In this document: piece by piece, positions 53,202-60,288 of the stretch
Layout of the letters: each line of letters begins with the position of its first letter
Position numbering within the stretch: the stretch's first letter is position 1
Assembly: GCF_003350505.1 (NCBI RefSeq)
Contig: NZ_QQAY01000011.1
Span: 33,046 to 97,045, forward strand
Direction: 5' to 3'
DNA: 64,000 nucleotides
Source: Falsibacillus pallidus
GTDB taxonomy: Bacteria > Bacillota > Bacilli > Bacillales > DSM-25281
Made by a program: the position numbers and the translations under genes
The notes under the pieces: generated by a model
Databases searched by the model: none
What the model was told of the DNA's origin: nothing
What the model saw: only the letters and a program-made list of their open reading frames with translations

Positions 53202-53918
53202 TTACCTTGATTGAGCGGCTTGTATCTTTTCTGGCCTGAAAGAAGCATCATGTTCCAGTCTGCCATCTTCCATGCGATAGACTTTATCGCAGTATTCCAG
53301 CATTCGTTCGTCATGTGTAACCATAATGGCTGCTTTGTTTCTCATTTTGGCCTCTTTGGCGATGAGTTGAACCACTTCATGAGCTTTTTTTGAATCAAGG
53401 CTTGCTGTTGGTTCATCTGCGAGAATAATAGAAGGGTCGTTTATAAATGCACGGGCAATGGCGGTCCGCTGGCGTTCTCCTCCAGATAACTGTTCCGGCA
53501 GCTTCTCCAGTTTTGATCCCAATCCCAAGCTTTGCAAAAGTTCTTTAGCATATTCCTTATCCTCTTTTAAAAGCTTCCCTGCCATTCTTTTCACGACAAG
53601 CAGTTGTTCCAGTACATTTAAATAGGGAATCAGGTTGCTTGTTTGTAAGATGAATCCTATTTCCTCGAGGCGAAAGCGGGCTAAATCCTTAGGGTTTAAA
53701 TCATTTAGATTCTTCTCTTTCAGAATAACCTCACCTTCAGATGCTTGGAGCAAGGCACCTGCGATAGCCAAAAATGTACTTTTTCCAGAACCCGATGGGC
53801 CAATGACAGCCACGAATTCCCCTTGATCAACAGTCAAGGAAATGTCATTTAGAGCCAGAACTTGATTCTCGCCTTGCTGATATATTTTAGAAACGTTCTT
53901 AAATTGAATTCCTGACAT
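53202..53918 (-). CDS. ABC transporter ATP-binding protein
   Basis: The 238-residue ATPase is of the LolD/MacB type: Walker A GPSGSGKST (about 40-48), Q-loop in GFILQTSNLIPYL, signature LSGGERQRTAIARA, Walker B ILADEPTASLD and a switch histidine in MVTHD. Its start abuts the permease stop. Together they form an exporter or FtsX-like complex controlled by the PadR regulator. Confidence 0.95.
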   Translation of the reverse strand: MSGIQFKNVSKIYQQGENQVLALNDISLTVDQGEFVAVIGPSGSGKSTFLAIAGALLQASEGEVILKEKNLNDLNPKDLARFRLEEIGFILQTSNLIPYLNVLEQLLVVKRMAGKLLKEDKEYAKELLQSLGLGSKLEKLPEQLSGGERQRTAIARAFINDPSIILADEPTASLDSKKAHEVVQLIAKEAKMRNKAAIMVTHDERMLEYCDKVYRMEDGRLEHDASFRPEKIQAAQSR

Positions 53919-55039
53919 TATTCTACCCTCCCGATCGCTTGAAGCGGGTCTACTTTTGTTATTTTTCGGACTGAGACCAATGAACTTAAAATCGATATGA
54001 CCAGTAATAAAAGGGCATAAAGGATGACAAGTTTAGGGTCAAGTGAGAATGGCATTTCATCCGGCAGAATAAGCGCCGTTCCGTAGGTTAGCAAAATCCC
54101 TGCTGCAATACTGGTGAAGGATAGAAGAAATACCTGGGAGACAATTGCTCTGCCAAGGAAGCGATTGCTTGCGCCAATGGCTTTTAAGATGCCGAATTGA
54201 TTGGATTTTTGCAAGGTTAGGACGTAAAAGAATACGCCTAGTACAAATGCCGAGATAGCCAAGAGAAAAGCAAGCATCATCATAATCGTCCCGTTTTCTT
54301 CTTTATAGCCTGGCATCCCTTGGATAGCATCAGCCTTAGTTACGATTTCTGTATTTTTAAATTGCTGATTCATTTTTTTTGCGTCGATATTTTCTCCTTG
54401 CAGCATAATGGCATTGACCGGTTTTTTAATTCCTTTATCTGCACCAGGAGCTGCAAATTGTATGGCGCGCCATTTATCCAAAGAAGTGAAGATAGCGGGT
54501 AAATGATTATAGGTTTCATTCTTAACGAACCCGGCAATTCTCAGCTTTTCCAAAGATCCCTCAATCTTTAGCGTATCCCCAATTTTGAGGCCTTTTTTCT
54601 TTAACGTATCGTTTGCGATAACGTCGACCAATTCTTTTGCCTGGAGAGGACTTCCCTCAATTACTTTCGGTTCCAGAAAACTGCCTGGTTCTACTCCAAG
54701 TAGGGCAACATCGATCTTTTCATTATCGTTCGAATTGGTATTGCTGCGGACAGTCCCCATGGTTGCACCCATGGCTGATGCCGCAGAAACATTAGCTTCT
54801 TTTTCTAATTTATCCGCCAATGATTCACTTAATAATGAACGGCTCATTGAGGATCTTGATCCATCTTCAAAAGTTACATAATTGGCATCCATATTTTTAA
54901 ATGTCGCCGCACTTAAAGTAGAAAGCCCATTGCCTAAGCCTGAAAGAATAAATACTAGCCATGCAATCAGCACAGTTATAATGCCGATCATCAGAAAGCG
55001 CAATTTCCCATGCTTTAACTCCCTTATAGCAAGAAACAA
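53918..55039 (-). CDS. ABC transporter permease (FtsX/MacB type)
   Basis: The 373-residue protein has an N-terminal helix (about 15-37), a large extracytoplasmic MacB_PCD-like domain and three C-terminal helices (about 252-275, 300-325, 335-360), the four-helix FtsX layout. The start is TTG after AAGGAG. Two PadR-like operators flank its promoter. Confidence 0.92.
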   Translation of the reverse strand: MFLAIRELKHGKLRFLMIGIITVLIAWLVFILSGLGNGLSTLSAATFKNMDANYVTFEDGSRSSMSRSLLSESLADKLEKEANVSAASAMGATMGTVRSNTNSNDNEKIDVALLGVEPGSFLEPKVIEGSPLQAKELVDVIANDTLKKKGLKIGDTLKIEGSLEKLRIAGFVKNETYNHLPAIFTSLDKWRAIQFAAPGADKGIKKPVNAIMLQGENIDAKKMNQQFKNTEIVTKADAIQGMPGYKEENGTIMMMLAFLLAISAFVLGVFFYVLTLQKSNQFGILKAIGASNRFLGRAIVSQVFLLSFTSIAAGILLTYGTALILPDEMPFSLDPKLVILYALLLLVISILSSLVSVRKITKVDPLQAIGRVE

Positions 55040-55068
55040 AATTTTTCACTCCTTAGTATGTATTTGAT

Positions 55069-55127
55069 TAGTCACGTTTGACTATAAACAGTTTAGTGGT
55101 TTTATGGCGATTAGTCAATCGTGACTA
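55069..55127 (-). promoter_or_regulatory. Twin PadR-type operators and promoter
   Basis: Two perfect inverted repeats TAGTCA-N4-TGACTA lie at 55069-55084 and 55112-55127, with centres 43 bp apart. On the minus strand TTGACT in the upstream palindrome and TAAACT 17 bp later form a promoter for the permease-ATPase operon, so the sites cover the -35 and the start region. Confidence 0.7.
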
Positions 55128-55164
55128 TAAAGTTAATTTTGGTTTTTTATAATCTGAGGCGCAA

Positions 55165-55193
55165 CTAAAAAAGGAACCTCATTGGGTTCCCTG
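55165..55193 (-). terminator. Terminator of padR gene
   Basis: On the minus strand GGGAACC and GGTTCC flank CAATGA, followed by TTTTTTAG. It ends the PadR gene before the ABC promoter. Confidence 0.8.
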
Positions 55194-55211
55194 ATGTCTA
55201 TGGCGAAAAGT

Positions 55212-55727
55212 TCATTCGGACTGTAGAAGTTTAATGGTTTTTTCAAGAAAGGTGACTTCTGCTTCTAACATGGTAATTTTATGTTCAACGGCAAGATTGA
55301 CACCTGTGCGTATCCCGTGTGAAGGGGTTTGGCTAAACCTGTCTATCAATTTTTTGTTTTTCTTCAATCTTTCCTGCAATGCAGGTATGGCTTGATCCAT
55401 CGGAAGAAAATCAATAAACATTAACCCGATATCTCCTTGGTAATTCACACTTTCTGCAGAAGAAAGATTTTGCAAAAGCAATTCATAAAAGTACTTTCGT
55501 CCGTTTTCGTTAATAGAGTAGACCTTTCGAGTGGGTCTATTCCCTTCTTGCTCTAACTGAATATCTATATAACCCTTATTATTCAGCTTATCCAAAGTGG
55601 CATAAGCAGTGGGTTTCTTCATATCGGTAACCGTGCTTAAATTTCTTTCAATAAATTCATTAATCTGATAGCCGTGCTGGCTTTGTCCCATTAAAAGACC
55701 AAGCAGAATCAGTGAGCGATGTTCCAC
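55212..55727 (-). CDS. PadR-family transcriptional regulator
   Basis: The 171-residue protein has a PadR winged helix (VEHRSLILLGLLMGQSQHGYQINEF; KPTAYATLDKLNNKGYI) and a C-terminal coiled helix for dimerisation. The GTG at 55727 is chosen because AAGGAGG lies 7 nt upstream. Longer in-frame starts include that ribosome binding site. It probably represses the ABC operon next to it. Confidence 0.9.
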   Translation of the reverse strand: MEHRSLILLGLLMGQSQHGYQINEFIERNLSTVTDMKKPTAYATLDKLNNKGYIDIQLEQEGNRPTRKVYSINENGRKYFYELLLQNLSSAESVNYQGDIGLMFIDFLPMDQAIPALQERLKKNKKLIDRFSQTPSHGIRTGVNLAVEHKITMLEAEVTFLEKTIKLLQSE

Positions 55728-55783
55728 TGAAATCCTCCTTCCCATCCTACAATTCCTATCTATTTTCTCGTAAACCTTATATG

Positions 55784-55821
55784 TAGTCAATCGTGGGACG
55801 TGGGGACAGGTTTCTTGTCCC
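55784..55821. repeat. REP insertion in a PadR operator copy
   Basis: TAGTCAATCGTG (55784-55795) matches the first 12 bases of the 55112 operator exactly. In place of the final ACTA the sequence runs into GGGACGTGGGGACAGG...TTGTCCC (55795-55821). A third operator upstream of padR seems to have been cut by the REP element. Confidence 0.55.
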
Positions 55822-55922
55822 AGTTTCACATTGGGGAGGAAGCAGGGGGATGGTGCTCATGCTTCTGATAATTGAGGAATAGTCATTAATAAATATGAAT
55901 ATATAATGGATTATGGTAATAT

Positions 55923-56495
55923 ATGGGTTATAAAACGACGCTTTCATCATCAGTGGATGGAGGGGTATTTATTACTCAGTGGACGGTTCTACTTATATGG
56001 CTATTCCCAATCATTTTTGCCATACATGATTTTGAGGAAATCGTTGTGGTGGAGAAGTGGATTGGAAGAAACAGGAAGGATCTTCACGAAAGACTTCCGA
56101 AAAAGGCGATATTCTATTTTGAAAAGAACTTTGCGAAGAAAACGAATCAGTTTTCTTTAGTGGTTTTTGTTGAGTTTGTCGTAATCTCGCTTTCTACTAT
56201 TCTTCTATATTTAGAAGGATTTCAAGGGTGGTGCAAATGGCTGTATTTAGGGCTGATGAGCGTTTTTGTGCTGCACTCTCTCACCCATATCGGCCAGGCT
56301 ATTTTGTTGAAGAGGTACACGCCGGGGATAATTACGTCTGTCGTCTTGATCATTCCATATGGGCTGGTGTTCTATCGGACACTTTTGGAGGCAGGCACCA
56401 TAAATATAGCGGATATATGGATGAGCATCCCGGTCGGCATCGTAGTTTTCATGCTGTTTTTCCCGGCAACCATGAAAGCTGCTTCCAAATATTAG
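55923..56495 (+). CDS. HXXEE-domain membrane protein
   Basis: The 190-residue membrane protein has IHDFEEI (H-x-x-E-E), VLHSLTHIGQAILLKRYTPGIITSVVLIIPYG and at least four helices, and is a paralogue of the protein at 48163. No convincing ribosome binding site precedes ATG 55923. GGAGGGG occurs 30 bases later, directly before VFITQW, with ATT as the nearest possible start there, so the start is uncertain. Confidence 0.75.
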   Translation: MGYKTTLSSSVDGGVFITQWTVLLIWLFPIIFAIHDFEEIVVVEKWIGRNRKDLHERLPKKAIFYFEKNFAKKTNQFSLVVFVEFVVISLSTILLYLEGFQGWCKWLYLGLMSVFVLHSLTHIGQAILLKRYTPGIITSVVLIIPYGLVFYRTLLEAGTINIADIWMSIPVGIVVFMLFFPATMKAASKY

Positions 56496-56496
56496 T

Positions 56497-56523
56497 GGGA
56501 CATGGAGCCTGTCCCCATGTCCC
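56497..56523. repeat. REP-like palindrome, variant
   Basis: GGGACATGG-AGCCTGT-CCCCATGTCCC is a variant with longer outer arms. It lies between the HXXEE gene and the convergent gene at 56532. Confidence 0.65.
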
Positions 56524-56531
56524 TACATCTC

Positions 56532-56996
56532 TTAATATTCCCCTTTGATGATGAAATAGGAGCCTCGGATGGTTCCGGCCAGTTTGGATTTTTGTCTGGC
56601 GAACTTGAACTTTTCTTCTAACTCCTTCGGGATCTCCATTCCATCTGAAAGCTTAAAGCCAACAGCGCGCTTTTTAGGGTCATCAACCGTGTACATGACG
56701 TTGACCGATAGGCCATCCTCATAAAAAACATAGGCGAACTTGATGTTTTCGACTTGAAATTGAGACGTTTCCAGAGGCTTTGCCGCAAATTCTATATCAC
56801 GTTCTTCTTTCAAAATCCGGTTCACATAGTCAAGTGTGTCCTGACTATCGGCAGCTGGAACCACCGTAAATTCATGCTTATATTTGTTCATAAAGTAGCG
56901 GGCTTCATTTGCACGCAAGCCAGCAAGCGCTTCTGCAGCAGGCGACAATTCTAAACCAACGGCAGATACACTTTTAAAATCTACGATGTAAGTCAT
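56532..56996 (-). CDS. Hypothetical 154-residue protein
   Basis: I do not recognise the family. The protein contains alternating beta strands and helices (MTYIVDFKSVSAVGLELSP; DTLDYVNRILKEERDIEF; FAYVFYEDGLSVNVMYTVDDP), with a C-terminal GTIRGSYFIIKGEY. ATG 56996 follows AAAGGAGGT. It lies 14 bp after the effector-binding protein gene and is presumably co-transcribed with it. Confidence 0.7.
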   Translation of the reverse strand: MTYIVDFKSVSAVGLELSPAAEALAGLRANEARYFMNKYKHEFTVVPAADSQDTLDYVNRILKEERDIEFAAKPLETSQFQVENIKFAYVFYEDGLSVNVMYTVDDPKKRAVGFKLSDGMEIPKELEEKFKFARQKSKLAGTIRGSYFIIKGEY

Positions 56997-57010
56997 GTCC
57001 ATACCTCCTT

Positions 57011-57490
57011 TTATTTCTTCACAACAGGAATCCACATTTCGCCATAAACCAAGCCGTTGCGCTTACCCATTTCAACCGATGTATTAGGTCCTCCAACATA
57101 GGCGAAATCCTTTGCTTCAGGCAGTGCTTGACCAAAGGCAATGCCCGTTAGCTGGATGCCCAAATCCAGAGATGTCTCCGCTTCTCCTTTGACAACCAAA
57201 TAAGATCCCTTTGGAAATTGAATCATCCTTGTGGCATCTGGAACAGGTTTATCTGTCATGACACCGGCGTAGTGCATCATCTTGTTATTCACTGCTTCGT
57301 TCACGGCGAAAATATAGTCATTAACGGCAACGGATTTTAATGCAGCCAGTTTTCCATCTTCTCCGATGCCCATCCAAAAATCTGCCTTTTCCTTGTTGAT
57401 GCCGGCGTAGTCTGTGTAATTGCTTTTAAGCTCCGTTCCTATTCCTGCAACCGTAAAGCTTTCTTTTTCTTCCAACGTATAAACTGCCAT
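57011..57490 (-). CDS. GyrI-like effector-binding protein
   Basis: The 159-residue protein resembles stand-alone AraC effector-binding (GyrI-like) domains: AVYTLEEKESFTVAGIGTEL at the N-terminus, YAGVMTDKPVPDATRMIQFPKGSYLVVKGEAE and a late GLVYGEMWIPV. Such domains bind small, often cationic or drug-like ligands. I choose the ATG at 57490 after GGATGGG. The gene diverges from a WYL regulator that may control it. Confidence 0.78.
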   Translation of the reverse strand: MAVYTLEEKESFTVAGIGTELKSNYTDYAGINKEKADFWMGIGEDGKLAALKSVAVNDYIFAVNEAVNNKMMHYAGVMTDKPVPDATRMIQFPKGSYLVVKGEAETSLDLGIQLTGIAFGQALPEAKDFAYVGGPNTSVEMGKRNGLVYGEMWIPVVKK

Positions 57491-57595
57491 CGTTGATCCC
57501 ATCCTTTTTCCCGTTTTTCAAATGACTTATTTCATTTGATGAGTTTATAATAACGTTAAATCATGTCAAAAAATGATACTGTTTAGGAGGCGTCG

Positions 57596-58561
57596 ATGAA
57601 TAAGGTTGAGCGAATCAATACTATTATGCGGTATATCAACAACCGCGCATACTTTACTATTTCTGAAATCATGAAGGAATTTAATATCTCCCGTTCGACA
57701 GCAATTCGCGATGTCAGAGAAATTGAAGCAATGGGAATGCCGCTCGTCGCAGAGGTTGGAAGGGACGGCGGATATTCTGTCTTAAACAACTCGGTCCTGC
57801 CTGCTGTCCGCTTTACGGATAATGAGATTAAAGCGCTGTTTGTTGCCTTTATGGCCACAAGGAATAAGCAGCTTCCTTACCTTAAAAGCCGCCAGTCTTT
57901 AGCTGAAAAATTACTCGGTCTTATCTCAGAAAATCAGCAGGAAGATCTTGTTCACTTAAATAAAATTTTGCTGTTTGAAGGAACAAACCCAAACAATCCC
58001 GACCTCCTTGAATTGTCAGACCTGCCGCATCCTAAGTTAGAACAACTCATCCAACTCATTCTTTTGGACAGCCATTTATGGATTACCATCAATGAGGAGG
58101 GGGATGTTCCGATTTATCTTTTGCACCTGTATCTTGAAAAAGGGAATTGGCTGATTGAAGGCTTTGACTTGGAGGAAGAAAAGAGAAAGATTATCCCTGT
58201 CGACCATCTCACAGATATCAGACCATACCCTGCGAAAAAAAGATGGAGCAAGAAAAAGATTTTAGAAAAACTAATCAGGCAAGAAGAAGAAATGAATATA
58301 GTCCTTGAACTTGGCCAAAAGGCGATAGCCCAGTTCAGAAAATACCACCCAATAAAAGTGTTCATTTCCTATACGGACCCTTACCAAGCTAAAGCCATAC
58401 TTAAAACTTCCGTCAATGTGGATCATCCAGAAGAATTGGTTGAAATGACGAACTGGCTGCTATTTCTGGGAGAAGACATCAAAGTGAGAGAAGCGCCGGA
58501 AAAAGTGTTAGAAAAGTTATCATGGAGGGACATGGGGACAGGTTCCTCGTCCCAATTTTAG
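57596..58561 (+). CDS. WYL-domain transcriptional regulator (YafY type)
   Basis: The 321-residue protein has an N-terminal HTH_11-type winged helix (RINTIMRYINNRAYFTISEIMKEFNISRSTAIRDVREIEAMG) and a WYL-type sensor domain. It starts after AGGAGG. The C-terminus after EKLSW reads RDMGTGSSSQF, which is translated REP palindrome, so the native end has been replaced or extended. It probably regulates the divergent effector-binding gene. Confidence 0.88.
   Translation: MNKVERINTIMRYINNRAYFTISEIMKEFNISRSTAIRDVREIEAMGMPLVAEVGRDGGYSVLNNSVLPAVRFTDNEIKALFVAFMATRNKQLPYLKSRQSLAEKLLGLISENQQEDLVHLNKILLFEGTNPNNPDLLELSDLPHPKLEQLIQLILLDSHLWITINEEGDVPIYLLHLYLEKGNWLIEGFDLEEEKRKIIPVDHLTDIRPYPAKKRWSKKKILEKLIRQEEEMNIVLELGQKAIAQFRKYHPIKVFISYTDPYQAKAILKTSVNVDHPEELVEMTNWLLFLGEDIKVREAPEKVLEKLSWRDMGTGSSSQF
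58527..58553. repeat. REP-like palindrome inside coding end
   Basis: GGGACATGGGGACAGG...CTCGTCCC lies within the last codons of the WYL gene, which reads through it to TAG at 58559. Confidence 0.75.
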
Positions 58562-58579
58562 AAGTGAAGGTCGAAGAAG

Positions 58580-58625
58580 AACGGGACGGTTTTTTTCAAT
58601 GAAAAGAAGAAAAAAACCGTCCCTG
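58580..58625. terminator. Convergent hairpin terminator
   Basis: GGGACGGTTTTTTTC and GAAAAAAACCGTCCC form a 15-bp perfect stem. It lies between the convergent WYL and GNAT genes and is the second part of a composite REP element. Confidence 0.75.
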
Positions 58626-58631
58626 CGCTTC

Positions 58632-59075
58632 CTAAAATGTATACCGGGACACTTGCTCATCCCCGATAATGAGCCCCTCTACTTCTTGGAATCCCATTTT
58701 GTCGTAAACCCGTTTGGCATGTTCATTGGTTGGCTCATAAGACAGAGTGATTGTTTGGTGTCGGTCTTCTTTCATCATCTTGATATCGTCAATCACAAGT
58801 CGAATTGCCTCTTTGCTATAGCCTTTCCCTTGATGCTTCTGATCAATCATCATTCGGTAGATCCAGTATTCCTGGTCCTCATCATCAATCCCATAAAGCG
58901 TGAAGCCGATCATTTCCTCGTCTTTATAAATGCCCTTTGCGTGAAAATTTTCAAGGAAATTCAATTGAGCGAGTGAAACCGCATTGGATGCGACAAACTT
59001 CACTTGATCTTCCCGCACCTTAAGTGAAATTGCCTTAATCCAGTTTTCTTTTGTAATGGTTTTTAAATGAAGCAT
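58632..59075 (-). CDS. GNAT acetyltransferase (BltD-like)
   Basis: The 147-residue protein is a GNAT enzyme resembling spermidine/spermine acetyltransferases. It has FLENFHAKGIYKDEEMIGFTLYG, YWIYRMMIDQKHQGKGYSKEAIRLV (acetyl-CoA loop QGKGYS) and NEHAKRVYDKMGF. I choose ATG 59075 with AAAGGGGG upstream. The stop directly abuts the composite repeat. Confidence 0.85.
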   Translation of the reverse strand: MLHLKTITKENWIKAISLKVREDQVKFVASNAVSLAQLNFLENFHAKGIYKDEEMIGFTLYGIDDEDQEYWIYRMMIDQKHQGKGYSKEAIRLVIDDIKMMKEDRHQTITLSYEPTNEHAKRVYDKMGFQEVEGLIIGDEQVSRYTF

Positions 59076-59205
59076 ACCCATCCCCCTTTTCTAAATTATA
59101 CCAATTATTTTTTGAAGCGGAATAAAAAGATTTGTTGAATTAAAAGTCTGAAAATTCTAGAATTAGTAATAGCAAACACGTATGTCTAGGCAGAGGAGAA
59201 TAAAG

Positions 59206-60186
59206 ATGGCAGATAGAAAAGTGCAGATTCCGTGGCATCAGGACAGCTATTATGAAGGTGTAGAACAGTGGATACGCCAAGAGCTGAAGGGAGCGGATTT
59301 AGAATTAAAAGGGAAGCTTGAACCTGTTAAGGATACCGATGTTACCCTTGTTCTCCGTATTCCAACGTACGAAGAGGATTATTATTTTAAGGCAGGCACT
59401 TTCGCGTCAAAGCATGAGGCAGTGCTAAGTAGTGAACTGCAGAAAAGGTACCCACGGAAAACGGTTGATGTTTTAAGTGCAAACGAGCCAGAAAACTGGT
59501 TGTTAATGAAGGACCTAAAGGGGGAATCTCTGCGCACGTTGAAGGATAAAAAGCTTTGGCAAAAGGCGATTAGCGAGTATGCAGAGCTCCAAATGGCAGA
59601 GATGAAAAGCGTGGATCGTTTGATGCAGGTGGGGGTTCCGGATCGGAGAATGCCCGTCCTGAAGGAAGAGATCCATCAATCTTTAGAAGAAATGTGCAAA
59701 ACGGGATTAAGCAGAAACGAGACGAAACAGGTGATGTCGCTTCTGCCGATTCTATTAGAAATGTGTGATGAATTAGACTCCATCATTCCGCCATCCATTG
59801 AACACGGTGACCTCCATACAAATAATATTCGGCTGGTGGGGGATCGTCTTGTGTTTTTTGATTGGGGCGATGCATCTATTTCGCATCCGTTTTTCAGCAC
59901 GCGCGTATTTTGGCATGCGCTTGATGACCTCATTTCAGATGATTCGGAATGGCTGGGGATGGTGGAAGAATTTCGGCCGCACTATTTAGAACCGTGGACA
60001 AAATTAGCGCCGATGAAAGACCTGGATCGAGCATTGCGGATATCAGATGAACTCGCATGCGTCCAAAGGGCATTGAGTTGGCATTTATATATCACCCCAA
60101 ACCGCAAAAATCAGGCAGAGTCTTACAACAAGCCCTCTCAATGGCTGAGGCTGCTGCTTGAACATCGTGTATTAGTGGGGAAATGA
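59206..60186 (+). CDS. Aminoglycoside phosphotransferase-family kinase
   Basis: The 326-residue protein has the APH/choline-kinase fold: YYFKAGTFASKHEAVLS (lysine and glutamate), LLMKDLKGESLRTL (hinge), the catalytic loop IEHGDLHTNNIRL and FFDWGDASISHPF with the metal aspartate. It would phosphorylate a small hydroxyl substrate. Resistance is not implied. ATG 59206 follows GAGGAG. Confidence 0.88.
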   Translation: MADRKVQIPWHQDSYYEGVEQWIRQELKGADLELKGKLEPVKDTDVTLVLRIPTYEEDYYFKAGTFASKHEAVLSSELQKRYPRKTVDVLSANEPENWLLMKDLKGESLRTLKDKKLWQKAISEYAELQMAEMKSVDRLMQVGVPDRRMPVLKEEIHQSLEEMCKTGLSRNETKQVMSLLPILLEMCDELDSIIPPSIEHGDLHTNNIRLVGDRLVFFDWGDASISHPFFSTRVFWHALDDLISDDSEWLGMVEEFRPHYLEPWTKLAPMKDLDRALRISDELACVQRALSWHLYITPNRKNQAESYNKPSQWLRLLLEHRVLVGK

Positions 60187-60218
60187 GGGGGCGATATACA
60201 TGAGAATTGAGTTAAAGA

Positions 60219-60281
60219 TTGGGACGGAGGGACAGGTTCACTGTCCCGCTCCGGGACAAGGAACCTGTCCCTCCGTCCCCT
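60219..60281. repeat. Paired inverted REP elements
   Basis: Two REP copies face each other. GGGACGGAGGGACAGG at the left is complementary to CCTGTCCCTCCGTCCC at the right, so the unit folds into one long hairpin. It lies between the kinase gene and the deacetylase start at 60289. Confidence 0.85.
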
Positions 60282-60288
60282 TTGTTCC

